Origin: Saccharothrix obliqua
GTDB taxonomy: Bacteria > Actinomycetota > Actinomycetes > Mycobacteriales > Pseudonocardiaceae
Length of the DNA: 64,000 bases
Assembly (NCBI RefSeq): GCF_019375475.1
Contig: NZ_JAHXGQ010000007.1
Location: 62,001 to 126,000, forward strand
Direction of reading: 5' to 3'
Shown here: positions 41,693 to 49,268 of the stretch, piece after piece
Layout of the letters: the number at the start of each line of letters is the position of its first letter
Position numbering within the stretch: position 1 is the first letter of the stretch
Made by a program: the position numbers and the translations under genes
The notes under the pieces: generated by a model
Told to the model about the DNA's origin: nothing
What the model saw: only the letters and a program-made list of their open reading frames with translations
Databases searched by the model: none

Positions 41693-42304
41693 TCAGCCGA
41701 AGTTTTCGATGACCGCTTCGGCGACGGCCTTCATGGTGGTGCGCCGGTCCATGGCGGTGCGCTGGACCCAGCGGAAAGCCTCGGGCTCGGACAGACCCTG
41801 CTTGCTCATCAGCAAACCCTTGGCCCGTTCCACGACCTTCCGCGTCTCCAGGCGCTCGGTCAGCCCGGCGACCTCGTTCTCCAGGGCCTGGAGTTCGGCG
41901 AACCGGCTCATCGCCAGCTCGATCGCGGGCACCAGGTCGCGCTTCGCGAACGGCTTCACCAGGTAGGCCATGGCACCCGCGTCCCGCGCCCGCTCGACCA
42001 GCTCGCGCTGGCTGAAGGCGGTGAGGATGACCACCGGCGCGATCCGCTTGGCCGCGATCGCGCCCGCCGCCTCGATGCCGTCCACCTTGGGCATCTTCAC
42101 GTCCATGATCACCAGGTCGGGCCGCAGCTGTTCGGCCAGCGTGACCGCCTCGTCGCCGTCGGCGGCCTGGCCGGCCACCTCGTAGCCCTCTTCGCGCAGC
42201 ATCTCCACGAGGTCGAGGCGGATGAGGGCCTCGTCCTCGGCGACCAGGACGCGACGGGGCGCGCCCTGGTCCGCGGACCGGGCCTCGGCAGCCTGCTGGG
42301 TCAC
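41693..42304 (-). CDS. pdtaR: ANTAR-domain response regulator, PdtaR type
   Basis: About 203 residues from GTG 42304, with AGGAGG 7 nt upstream. Receiver domain: VLVAEDEALIRLDLVEML (acidic pair), phospho-acceptor D68 in LVIMDVKMPK, Thr in LTAFSQ, K117 in YLVKPF. From about residue 135 an ANTAR domain follows: ENEVAGLTERLETRKVVERAKGLLM, SKQGLSEPEAFRWVQRTAM. Such regulators bind paired hexaloop RNA hairpins and relieve transcription termination when phosphorylated. In mycobacteria PdtaR pairs with the kinase PdtaS, which is not present in this window. It is a common actinobacterial locus. Confidence 0.92.
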   Translation of the reverse strand: MTQQAAEARSADQGAPRRVLVAEDEALIRLDLVEMLREEGYEVAGQAADGDEAVTLAEQLRPDLVIMDVKMPKVDGIEAAGAIAAKRIAPVVILTAFSQRELVERARDAGAMAYLVKPFAKRDLVPAIELAMSRFAELQALENEVAGLTERLETRKVVERAKGLLMSKQGLSEPEAFRWVQRTAMDRRTTMKAVAEAVIENFG

Positions 42305-42690
42305 CGGGGTCCTCCTGACGGTCGTCACTGGCGCGGCGCGACAACGCCGGGCGAAAGAGCAGTCTACCGACGTGGCCCGGCGGCACCGGGTGGTCGGGCC
42401 GTGATCGCGGCCACCGCTGCCCGGCCGCTGCCGCCGAACACCACACCGCTGACCACCCCGTGCCGCCGAACGCCACCGACCCCGGGCACCGCCGACCGCC
42501 GCACCCCCGCCTCCCGGTGCGACCGAACCGCCCCACCGCCGACCACTCGGCACGCGTGCACCCCAGCCGGCCGCCGCCGACCGAACGCCGCACTCCGGTC
42601 CGAACACCCCGGCTCGCGCCCGTCGACCACCCCGTCCGAACTCCCCGCTCGCGCCCGTCGACCGCCCGGTCCGAACTCCCCCGGCCGGCG
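42305..42690. other. Intergenic region with 35-bp direct repeat, no gene seen
   Basis: About 386 bp upstream of pdtaR. The sequence is C-rich and low in complexity. A 35-bp unit beginning CTCGCGCCCGTCGACC occurs at 42613-42647 and 42648-42682 with a few mismatches, preceded by a partial third copy (CGGTCCGAACACC). No coding frame has support. Confidence 0.5.
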
Positions 42691-43662
42691 CTAGCCGACC
42701 GGCCGGGTGGGCGGCTCCCACCAGCCGGTCACGCCCTCCGGCCACTCCACCGCGCCGAGCGCGTCCTCGTGGTCGGGGTTCGGCGGGTCGACCTCGCGCA
42801 GGTAGAGGTCCCGCCAGCCGGTGGTCAACCCCAGCCCGCCACCGGGGCTGGGCGTCTCCCGAACCTCCGGGATGCCGAAGACGGGGTGCAGCAACCAGTC
42901 CGCGATGGTCGGCACACCCAGGCTCGCGGGCCACTCCAGCCACCACTGGTCGCCCTGCGGCAACGACCTCAACCACGGCGCGTTCGTGAACAGGCCGTAG
43001 CGGCGCAGCACGGCGCTGCCCAGCCCGGTGGGCCGGGGGTGCTCGGCGAGGTGCGCGCGCTCGGCAGCGGTCAGCGGGCCGTCGATGAAGTCGTCGGCCA
43101 GGCCGCGGCCCCGGAGGAGGTTGCGGACGTACTTCATGCCGACGTCCCACGCGGCGTCGTCCACGCCCGCGAGCACGACGCGCGCGGTGGCGTCGAGGTC
43201 GAGCAGGCGGAGTTCCGCGGCGCGCGGGTGGCGGACGACCCGGAGCCCCGCGACGCCGGCCACCCACCGGTCCTCGTGGCGGGGCAGCAACTCGTAGAGG
43301 AGGGGGCCGAGGGCGTGCTCGGCGAGGTGCAGCCGCGGGGCGTCGGAAGGTTCGACGGAGCGGAACACGTGTGCCGGGCGGAGCATCGAGGCGGGCGGCT
43401 TGAGCTGGAGGTGCGCCGAGGCGTCCGTGGCGCTCTGGAGGATGACGCACTCCAGCGCGCGCTGGTCGTCGGAAGGCGGGTCGGGGAGGAACAGGCCGCG
43501 CACGTCGGCCTCCCCGTTGAGCGCGTCGACAACCCGCTCACGCCGATCGTCCGGCAGGTCGTGCAACAGGTGCTTCACCACCGGCGCCGCCTGGGACAGG
43601 TTCTCGCCCGTGCAGGCGCGGCGCAGGTCGGTCAACCGTTCGGTCAACGACGAACGTGCCAC
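42691..43662 (-). CDS. Hypothetical soluble protein
   Basis: A protein of 323 residues from GTG 43662, with GAGGA 8 nt upstream. It starts with a helical segment (SSLTERLTDLRRACTGENLSQ) and has many His/Trp/Pro residues toward the end (WWLEWPASLGVPTIADWLLHPVFGIPEV). No signal peptide, membrane segment or known motif can be seen. Codon use is normal for the window, so it is likely a real gene. I do not recognise the family. Confidence 0.65.
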   Translation of the reverse strand: MARSSLTERLTDLRRACTGENLSQAAPVVKHLLHDLPDDRRERVVDALNGEADVRGLFLPDPPSDDQRALECVILQSATDASAHLQLKPPASMLRPAHVFRSVEPSDAPRLHLAEHALGPLLYELLPRHEDRWVAGVAGLRVVRHPRAAELRLLDLDATARVVLAGVDDAAWDVGMKYVRNLLRGRGLADDFIDGPLTAAERAHLAEHPRPTGLGSAVLRRYGLFTNAPWLRSLPQGDQWWLEWPASLGVPTIADWLLHPVFGIPEVRETPSPGGGLGLTTGWRDLYLREVDPPNPDHEDALGAVEWPEGVTGWWEPPTRPVG

Positions 43663-43998
43663 AGCAGTCCTCGCTCCCGCCGCCCGGCTCGGCGCACAAG
43701 GACGCGTACACGCGTCACACGAATGAGTGGTCTGGGTTGATTGTGGTCAGGGGTGCCTACACCCTGCGGCGGATCACGCCACCCGTTGCCGGGGAGTGGC
43801 TCCAGCCTCGCGTCTGCCCACACACGCTCGCGAACGAGGCTACCAGCGACGAACAACAACTCCCAGCACCCACCCGCAGCACGAGCCGGACCACACCCGG
43901 CCGGTTCGGACGGGCCGCCCACCGCTCGGAACCGGACCGGAGTGGTCCGCTGTAGACGCGCGGCAGCAGGACAAGGGGCTGCGGGCAGCAGGACACGG

Positions 43999-44050
43999 GC
44001 TGCGGCTGCGGGCTGCGGCTGCGGCTGCGGCTGCGGCTGCGGCTGCGGGC
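43999..44050 (+). repeat. GGCTGC hexanucleotide tandem run
   Basis: Seven to eight imperfect copies of GGCTGC, a likely slippage tract. Copy number may vary between strains. Confidence 0.85.
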
Positions 44051-44052
44051 CG

Positions 44053-44159
44053 GAAACTTTCAGGAAGCCTGCCTGATAGTTCATGCGGGCCGAAACTTTC
44101 AGGGAGCCTGCCTGATAGTTTCGGTAGATAGAACTTTCAGGCAGGCTCCCTGAAAGTTT
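44053..44159. repeat. Three copies of a palindromic element, two direct and one inverted
   Basis: Units at 44053-44082 and 44092-44122 run in the same direction (GAAACTTTCAGG... CCTGATAGTT); the unit at 44131-44159 is the same sequence inverted (its complement begins AAACTTTCAGGGAGCCTG). Each unit is itself an imperfect hairpin (AACTTTCAGG with CCTGAAAGTT in the third). No gene is present. Confidence 0.85.
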
Positions 44160-44340
44160 GGCGCAACGGTGGCCTCACGAGCCGACGGACCGCTCCGCCC
44201 GCCCCTCGTCGCCTGTCGCGCCGCGCCTCCGCCCAACGCAGGCGACTCGCACTCACCGCCTGGCACTCGCCACCCGACACCCGCGGCGCAGCGCCCGGCA
44301 GCTCACCACCCACCCTCACCGACCGGGAGCGGCGGGCTCG

Positions 44341-44369
44341 TTGCCCCGAGCGTCGGTTGTCCATAGCTT
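44341..44369 (+). promoter_or_regulatory. Promoter of the TPP-enzyme gene, probably leaderless
   Basis: TTGCCC (44341-44346), 17-nt spacer, TAGCTT (44364-44369), then 7 nt to ATG 44377. No ribosome site is seen, so transcription may start at the ATG. Confidence 0.55.
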
Positions 44370-44376
44370 CAACCAC

Positions 44377-45963
44377 ATGGTCAACGGCGCGGAGCGGTTG
44401 GTGGAGGTGTTGGGCGCGCACGGCGTCGAAGTCGTGTTCGGCCTGCCGGGCGTGCACAACCTGCCGGTCTGGGAGGCGTTGCGGTCGTCGTCGATCCGGC
44501 TCATCGGCGTCCGCCACGAGCAAACCGCCGTCTACGCGGCCGACGGCTACGCACGCGCCACCGGGAAGCTCGGCGTCGCCCTCGTCACGACGGGTCCGGG
44601 CGCCGCCAACTGCCTCGCCGCGACCGGGGAGGCCAGGGCCTCCGGCTCGCCGGTGCTGGTGGTGGCCACCGACATCCCCTCCACGCTGCGCCGCCCCGGC
44701 GAGTACCGCGGCGTGCTGCACGAAACCCGCGACCAGCGTGCGATGTTCCTCCCCGTCGTGAAGGCCGGGTGGACGCTGCGGGACGCCGACGCGCTCGGCA
44801 CCTACGCCGACAGCGCCGCCCTGCTCGCCACCACCGCACCGCACGGCCCGGTGTACCTCGGCGTGCCGACCGACTTCCTCACCGCCGAGGTCGGCCCGTG
44901 GACGAAGATCCCGACCAGCCCCCTGGTGGTACCGGAACTGGGCGCGGCGGTGGCGGCTGTCGGGCGGGCCTCGGATCCGTTGATCTGGGTGGGCGGCGGA
45001 GCGCAGCGGGCCGGGGCGGGGGCCGCCGTGGCGGCTCTGGCGGACAAGCTGGACGCCCCTGTGGTCACCACCTACGGCGGGCGCGGGGCGGTTGACCACG
45101 TGAACGTCGTGCACGGACCCGTGCACCTGCCGGAAGTCGGGGCGCTGTGGGACGAGGCGGACCTGGTGATCGGGTTCGGCAGCGACTTCGACGGCATGAT
45201 GACCCAGAACTGGCACCAGCCGCAGCCACGCGCGTTGCTCAGCGTGAACGTCGACGTGGTCCGCAACTACGTGCCGGACGTCGCGGTGCGCGGTGACGCC
45301 CGCCTGGTCGCCGAAGCCCTCGTCCGCACACTGCCCGCACGGCCCCGGCGGGGCACGGCGGAGCGGGTCGCCGCGTTGAACGCCGCGGTCCGGGCGGCGG
45401 TGGTGGCGGACGAACCGCGCGTGCTGCCGCTGCTCGACGCGCTGGAGGACCACCGCGTGGTGGCGGACATGTGCGTGGCCGGGTACTGGGTCGGCGGGTT
45501 CGGCCGGGTGACCCGCCCGCGCGGGCTGGCGTACCCGGTGGGCTGGGGCACGCTGGGCTTCGCGTTCCCCGCCGCGCTCGGTGCGGCGCTGGCGGGACGC
45601 GTGGTGGTGGTGTGCGGCGACGGCGGTTTCCTGTACGCGTGCGGCGATCTGGCGACGGCACGGCAGGAGGGCTTGCCGGTGACCGTGGTGCTGGTGGACG
45701 ACGGCGGGTACGGGATGTTGCGCTACGACCAGGAGAACTCGGGTCGACCGGCGCACGGGGTGGACCTGCACACGCCGGATTTCGTCGCGCTGGCGCGGAG
45801 TTTCGGCGTCCCGGCGTCCGAAGTGGACGGTTTCGGGGCGGGGTTCGCCGAGCGGCTGGCCGAGTGCGTCGCGCAGGACGGCCCCAACGTGCTGGTGGTG
45901 CGCGCCGAGCTGAAGCCCCCGGTCAACACCTCGCCCCGTTGGTACCGTAAGGTTCGAACATGA
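44377..45963 (+). CDS. Thiamine-pyrophosphate-dependent enzyme (acetolactate-synthase/decarboxylase superfamily)
   Basis: About 528 residues from ATG 44377. The PYR domain has GLPGVHNLPVWEALR and the catalytic Glu48 in GVRHEQTAVYAADGYAR; the central domain follows (PLIWVGGGAQRAGAGAA); the PP domain has VVVVCGDGGFLYACGDLATA with the Mg2+ motif closing at VVLVDDGGYGML. The usual N of the GDG-x-N motif is D here. Homologues include acetolactate synthase, benzoylformate and 2-oxoacid decarboxylases. There is no FAD-specific or small-subunit gene nearby, so IlvB is unlikely. The following gene overlaps by ATGA, and the next three are a glutarate-type set, so a 2-oxoadipate decarboxylase is a hypothesis. 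Confidence 0.8.
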   Translation: MVNGAERLVEVLGAHGVEVVFGLPGVHNLPVWEALRSSSIRLIGVRHEQTAVYAADGYARATGKLGVALVTTGPGAANCLAATGEARASGSPVLVVATDIPSTLRRPGEYRGVLHETRDQRAMFLPVVKAGWTLRDADALGTYADSAALLATTAPHGPVYLGVPTDFLTAEVGPWTKIPTSPLVVPELGAAVAAVGRASDPLIWVGGGAQRAGAGAAVAALADKLDAPVVTTYGGRGAVDHVNVVHGPVHLPEVGALWDEADLVIGFGSDFDGMMTQNWHQPQPRALLSVNVDVVRNYVPDVAVRGDARLVAEALVRTLPARPRRGTAERVAALNAAVRAAVVADEPRVLPLLDALEDHRVVADMCVAGYWVGGFGRVTRPRGLAYPVGWGTLGFAFPAALGAALAGRVVVVCGDGGFLYACGDLATARQEGLPVTVVLVDDGGYGMLRYDQENSGRPAHGVDLHTPDFVALARSFGVPASEVDGFGAGFAERLAECVAQDGPNVLVVRAELKPPVNTSPRWYRKVRT

Positions 45964-45972
45964 GTTCGAACC
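45951..45972. promoter_or_regulatory. Palindrome spanning a stop/start junction
   Basis: GGTTCGAAC (45951-45959) and GTTCGAACC (45964-45972) form perfect 9-bp arms around ATGA, the overlap of the TPP-gene stop and the DinB-gene start. In RNA it would sequester the start codon in the loop; in DNA it could be an operator. Confidence 0.45.
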
Positions 45973-46466
45973 GAGAGTGGCCGAGCGCGGCGGCGGACGA
46001 CGAGCTTCGGCTGTTGACGGACTTCCTGACCTTCCTGCGGCTCACCGCGGTCGGCAAGGTCGAGGGGCTGAGCCGGGAACTCGCCTCGGCCGCCCCCATC
46101 CCCACGTCACCGGTGGTGAGCGCGCTGGGCGTCCTCAAGCACCTCACGGCCGTGGAGCGCTGGTGGCTGTCCATCGAGGTCGGCGGTGCGGAACTGCCGT
46201 CGCTGTGGGGCGCGGACGCGGATTCGTCGTGGGAGCTGCACGACGAGGACGACGTGGCGTCGGTGATCGCCGACTACCGGGCCGAGTGGGAGCTGTCCGC
46301 GCAGGCGTTGACCGGTCTCGCGCCGGGAGACCGGACGCGTGGCGACCACCAGGGCAACGGCCGCACCGTGCGGTGGGTCCTCGCGCACGTGGTGCAGGAG
46401 ACCGCCCGGCACGTCGGGCACCTGGACTTCCTGCGCGAACTGGCCGACGGCGAGAAGGGCGAGTAG
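45960..46466 (+). CDS. DinB-family (DUF664) protein
   Basis: A protein of 168 residues from ATG 45960, coupled to the TPP gene by ATGA. Four-helix bundle metal site: VLKHLTAVERWWLSIEVGG supplies the first His, HVVQETARHVGHLDFLRELA the second and third (H-x-x-x-x-x-x-x-H-x-x-H), as in the DinB/YfiT/mycothiol-dependent maleylpyruvate isomerase superfamily. Members use mycothiol or bacillithiol and act as transferases or isomerases. Its placement directly after the TPP gene suggests a shared substrate or detoxification step, but no reaction can be named. Confidence 0.82.
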   Translation: MSSNREWPSAAADDELRLLTDFLTFLRLTAVGKVEGLSRELASAAPIPTSPVVSALGVLKHLTAVERWWLSIEVGGAELPSLWGADADSSWELHDEDDVASVIADYRAEWELSAQALTGLAPGDRTRGDHQGNGRTVRWVLAHVVQETARHVGHLDFLRELADGEKGE

Positions 46467-46683
46467 GCACGCGGCGCCGGAACCCCGTTGCCGCAACGGT
46501 TCGCGCCCCGAGCGCCGCGCGCGAACCAGGCCGCGGACGCCGGAGCCGGGACGGCGGGCGCGGTCAGGACGGCGAGCCCGCATTCGGCCGGCAGGCGCGG
46601 GAACCACACCACCGGTACCGGCTCCGAGGTTCCACCCCGCGGGGGCTTGGCACTCCTCCCCACGCGGACCAGGCTTGGGTGCC

Positions 46684-48183
46684 ATGACCTACGTGTCCAC
46701 GAATCCGGCCGACCTCAACGACGTCGTCGCGCACGTCGAACTCGTCGGGGCGGAGGAGTTCGCCGAGGCGGCTCGGGTCGCACGGCACGCGCAGCCGGCG
46801 TGGGCGTCGGTGCCCGCGCCGGTGCGGGGGCAGGTGATCGCCAACATCGGACGCCTGGTGGAGGCCAACGCCGAGGCGCTGGCCCGGGTCGTCACCCGCG
46901 AGATCGGCAAACCACTCGCCGAGGCACGTGGCGAGGTGCGGGAAATCGTGGACACCTGCACGTTCTTCGCGGGCGAGGGCCGTCGGCTCTACGGCCAAAC
47001 CGTGCCGTCGGAGATGCCGGACAAGCAGCTGTTCACCTTCCGCGAGCCGGTGGGCGTGACAGCCTTCATCACGGCGGGCAACTTCCCGGTGGCCGTGCCG
47101 TCGTGGTACGTCGTGCCCGCGCTGCTGTGCGGCAACGCGGTGGTGTGGAAACCCGCTGAGTACGCGACAGCGTCGGCACAGGCGTTCCACGCCCTCTGCC
47201 TCGCCGCCGGGGTCCCCGCCGACGTGCTGAACCTGGTGCACGCGGAGGGCTCCGAGACGTTCCGCGGCCTGGAACTGGCGCTGGAGCGGGGTTTGGTGGG
47301 CAAGGTCGGGTTCACCGGCTCGTCGGCGGTGGGCGCGTTGATCGGCGAGCTGTGCGGTCGGCACCTCCAGTCGCCCTGCCTGGAGCTGGGCGGCAAGAAC
47401 CCCATGGTGGTGACCGAGGACGCCGACCTGGACCTGGCCGTGCGCGGCGCGTTGTTCTCCGGTTTCGGCACCGCCGGGCAGCGGTGCACCTCGCTCGGCA
47501 CGGCGATCGTGCACGAGTCGGTGCACGACGAGTTCCTGCGCCGCTTCACGGCGGCCACCGAAGCGGCGGTGGTGGGCGACCCGTTCCGCGACGTGCTGTA
47601 CGGGCCGGTGCTGGACGGGAAGTTCGCCGTGGCGTACGAGAAGTACCTCGGCTGGATCGCCGACCACCACACCACGCACGGCTCGACCGGCCTCGGCCGG
47701 ATCACGGCGGCCAACCCGCGCCGGGGTTTCCTCGGCGACCCCGACGGCGGCCTGTTCTACCACCCGGTGATCGTGTCCGGGTTGCGGCCGGACGACGCGT
47801 TGTTCCGGCACGAGACGTTCGGCCCGGTCGTCGGCGTCATGCCGTACCGGACCCTGGACGAGGCGGTGGAACTGGCCAACCTGCCCGGTTACGGGCTGTC
47901 CAGCGCGATCTACACCACCGACCCGGCGAAGGTGTTCGCGTTCCGCGCGGGCGTCGGCGCGGGCATGGTGAGCGTGAACAACTCGACGTCCGGCGCGGAG
48001 GCGCACCTGCCGTTCGGCGGGAACGGCAAGTCCGGCAACGGTTCCCGCCAGTCCGGGGTGTGGGTGCTCGACCAGTTCACCCGCTGGCAGTCGGTGAACT
48101 GGGACTACTCGGGCTCCCTCCAGAAGGCGCAGCTCGACACGCGGTCCGTGACGGCGGACCTGTCGTTCCGGCTGGGCGGATGA
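46684..48183 (+). CDS. Aldehyde dehydrogenase, ALDH7/antiquitin-like (aminoadipate or glutarate semialdehyde type)
   Basis: A protein of 499 residues from ATG 46684. Catalytic Cys268 in FGTAGQRCTSLGTA and Glu234 in CLELGGKNPMVV; the cofactor loop is GFTGSSAVG. FGTAGQRCTS followed by AIVHESVHDEFLRRF, and FITAGNFPVAVPSW earlier, give it the look of the ALDH7 (alpha-aminoadipate semialdehyde dehydrogenase) group rather than ALDH5 or ALDH1. It overlaps the CoA-transferase gene by ATGA. With glutaryl-CoA dehydrogenase two genes on, oxidation of aminoadipate semialdehyde or of glutarate semialdehyde fits the context. Confidence 0.82.
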   Translation: MTYVSTNPADLNDVVAHVELVGAEEFAEAARVARHAQPAWASVPAPVRGQVIANIGRLVEANAEALARVVTREIGKPLAEARGEVREIVDTCTFFAGEGRRLYGQTVPSEMPDKQLFTFREPVGVTAFITAGNFPVAVPSWYVVPALLCGNAVVWKPAEYATASAQAFHALCLAAGVPADVLNLVHAEGSETFRGLELALERGLVGKVGFTGSSAVGALIGELCGRHLQSPCLELGGKNPMVVTEDADLDLAVRGALFSGFGTAGQRCTSLGTAIVHESVHDEFLRRFTAATEAAVVGDPFRDVLYGPVLDGKFAVAYEKYLGWIADHHTTHGSTGLGRITAANPRRGFLGDPDGGLFYHPVIVSGLRPDDALFRHETFGPVVGVMPYRTLDEAVELANLPGYGLSSAIYTTDPAKVFAFRAGVGAGMVSVNNSTSGAEAHLPFGGNGKSGNGSRQSGVWVLDQFTRWQSVNWDYSGSLQKAQLDTRSVTADLSFRLGG

Positions 48184-49265
48184 GCACGCCCGGCAAAGCC
48201 CTGGACGGCGTCGTGATCGCCGACTTCGGCCGGGTGCTGGCCGCGCCGTACGCCACGATGGTCCTCGCCGACCTGGGCGCCGAGGTGGTCAAGGTCGAGC
48301 ACCCGAGGGGCGACGAGACCCGCGCGTGGGGACCGCCGCACGCGCACGGCCAGGCCACCTACTTCCTGTCCGTCAACCGGAACAAGCGGTCCCGGGTGAT
48401 CGACCTGGCCACGGCGGCGGGTCGGGCGGAGGCCCGCGCGCTGGTGCTCGGCGCGGACGTGGTGGTGGAGAACTTCCGGCCGGGCACGATGCGCCGGTTC
48501 GGCCTGGACTACCCGTCACTCAAGGACGTCCACAAAGGACTGGTGTACTGCTCGGTCACCGGCTTCGGCTCCGGTGCGGGCGCCGCGTTGCCCGGTTACG
48601 ACCTGCTGGTGCAGGCCGTGGGCGGGTTGATGAGCGTCACCGGCACCGCGGAGCCGACCAAGGTCGGCGTGGCGCTGGTCGACGTGCTGACCGGGATGCA
48701 CGCCGCGGTGGGCGTCCTGGCCGCGCTGCGGCACCGCGACCGCACCGGCGAGGGCCAACTGGTCGAGGTGGACCTGCTGTCCGTGCTGCTGTCGAGCATG
48801 GTCAACCAGAGCGCGGGTTACGTGCTGACCGGCGAGGTACCCCGGTTCATGGGCAACCGGCACCCGTCGATCGCGCCCTACGAGGTGTTCCCCACCGCGG
48901 ACGGCCCGCTGGTGCTGGCGGTGGGCAACGACCGGCAGTTCGAACGGCTGTGCGGTGCGCTGGGCGTCCCGCCGGAGGACCGCTTCGCCACCAACGGGCA
49001 ACGCGTGGCGAACGCGGCGGCGCTCGCCGCGATCCTCACCACGCGGCTGCGCACCCGCACGGCCGCCGAGTGGTTCGCCGTCCTGACGCCGCTCGGCGTA
49101 CCGTGCGGACCGGTGAACGACCTGGCGGGCGCGTTCGAGCTGGCCGAGTCGCTGGGCCTGGACCCGACGGTGGACGTGCGCGGCGTGCGCCTGGTCGCGA
49201 ACCCGATCCGCCTGTCCGCCACCCCGGCCGCCTACCGGCTGCCGCCGCCGAACCTGGAGCCCTGA
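48180..49265 (+). CDS. Class III (CaiB-type) CoA-transferase, likely glutarate
   Basis: A protein of 361 residues from ATG 48180. GVVIADFGRVLAAPYATMVLADLGAEVVKVE is the family opening (quoted in two parts of family order), PGYDLLVQAVGGLMSVTG the middle, and the catalytic Asp168 lies in GVALVDVLTGMHA. The enzyme forms an aspartyl-CoA thioester and transfers CoA between acids. Its close neighbour is a glutaryl-CoA dehydrogenase, so succinyl-CoA:glutarate CoA-transfer (SUGCT-like) is the likely reaction. Length is shorter than CaiB itself but usual for the family. Confidence 0.8.
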   Translation: MSTPGKALDGVVIADFGRVLAAPYATMVLADLGAEVVKVEHPRGDETRAWGPPHAHGQATYFLSVNRNKRSRVIDLATAAGRAEARALVLGADVVVENFRPGTMRRFGLDYPSLKDVHKGLVYCSVTGFGSGAGAALPGYDLLVQAVGGLMSVTGTAEPTKVGVALVDVLTGMHAAVGVLAALRHRDRTGEGQLVEVDLLSVLLSSMVNQSAGYVLTGEVPRFMGNRHPSIAPYEVFPTADGPLVLAVGNDRQFERLCGALGVPPEDRFATNGQRVANAAALAAILTTRLRTRTAAEWFAVLTPLGVPCGPVNDLAGAFELAESLGLDPTVDVRGVRLVANPIRLSATPAAYRLPPPNLEP

Positions 49266-49268
49266 CCC

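Larger units (their letters stand above)
43663..44376. other. Repeat-rich intergenic region before the TPP-enzyme gene
   Basis: About 714 bp without a supported gene. From left to right: unremarkable sequence to 43960, a GGCTGC hexanucleotide run (43999-44050), three copies of a 27-31-bp palindromic unit (44053-44159, listed apart), and a promoter at 44341-44369. The long frames that cross it have low-complexity products and no start support. Confidence 0.6.

Noticed and set aside
44053..44159. Possible small CRISPR array
   Set aside because: Only three units, one inverted, with unequal short spacers and no cas genes.
44377..45963. Calling the TPP enzyme IlvB (acetolactate synthase)
   Set aside because: No ilvN-type small subunit or ilvC is adjacent, the N of the Mg2+ motif is D, and the neighbours suggest a catabolic role.
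45951..45972. GGTTCGAAC looks like a tRNA T-loop
   Set aside because: No acceptor stem, anticodon arm or CCA-side pairing exists around it; it is a perfect palindrome across a stop/start junction of two good protein genes.
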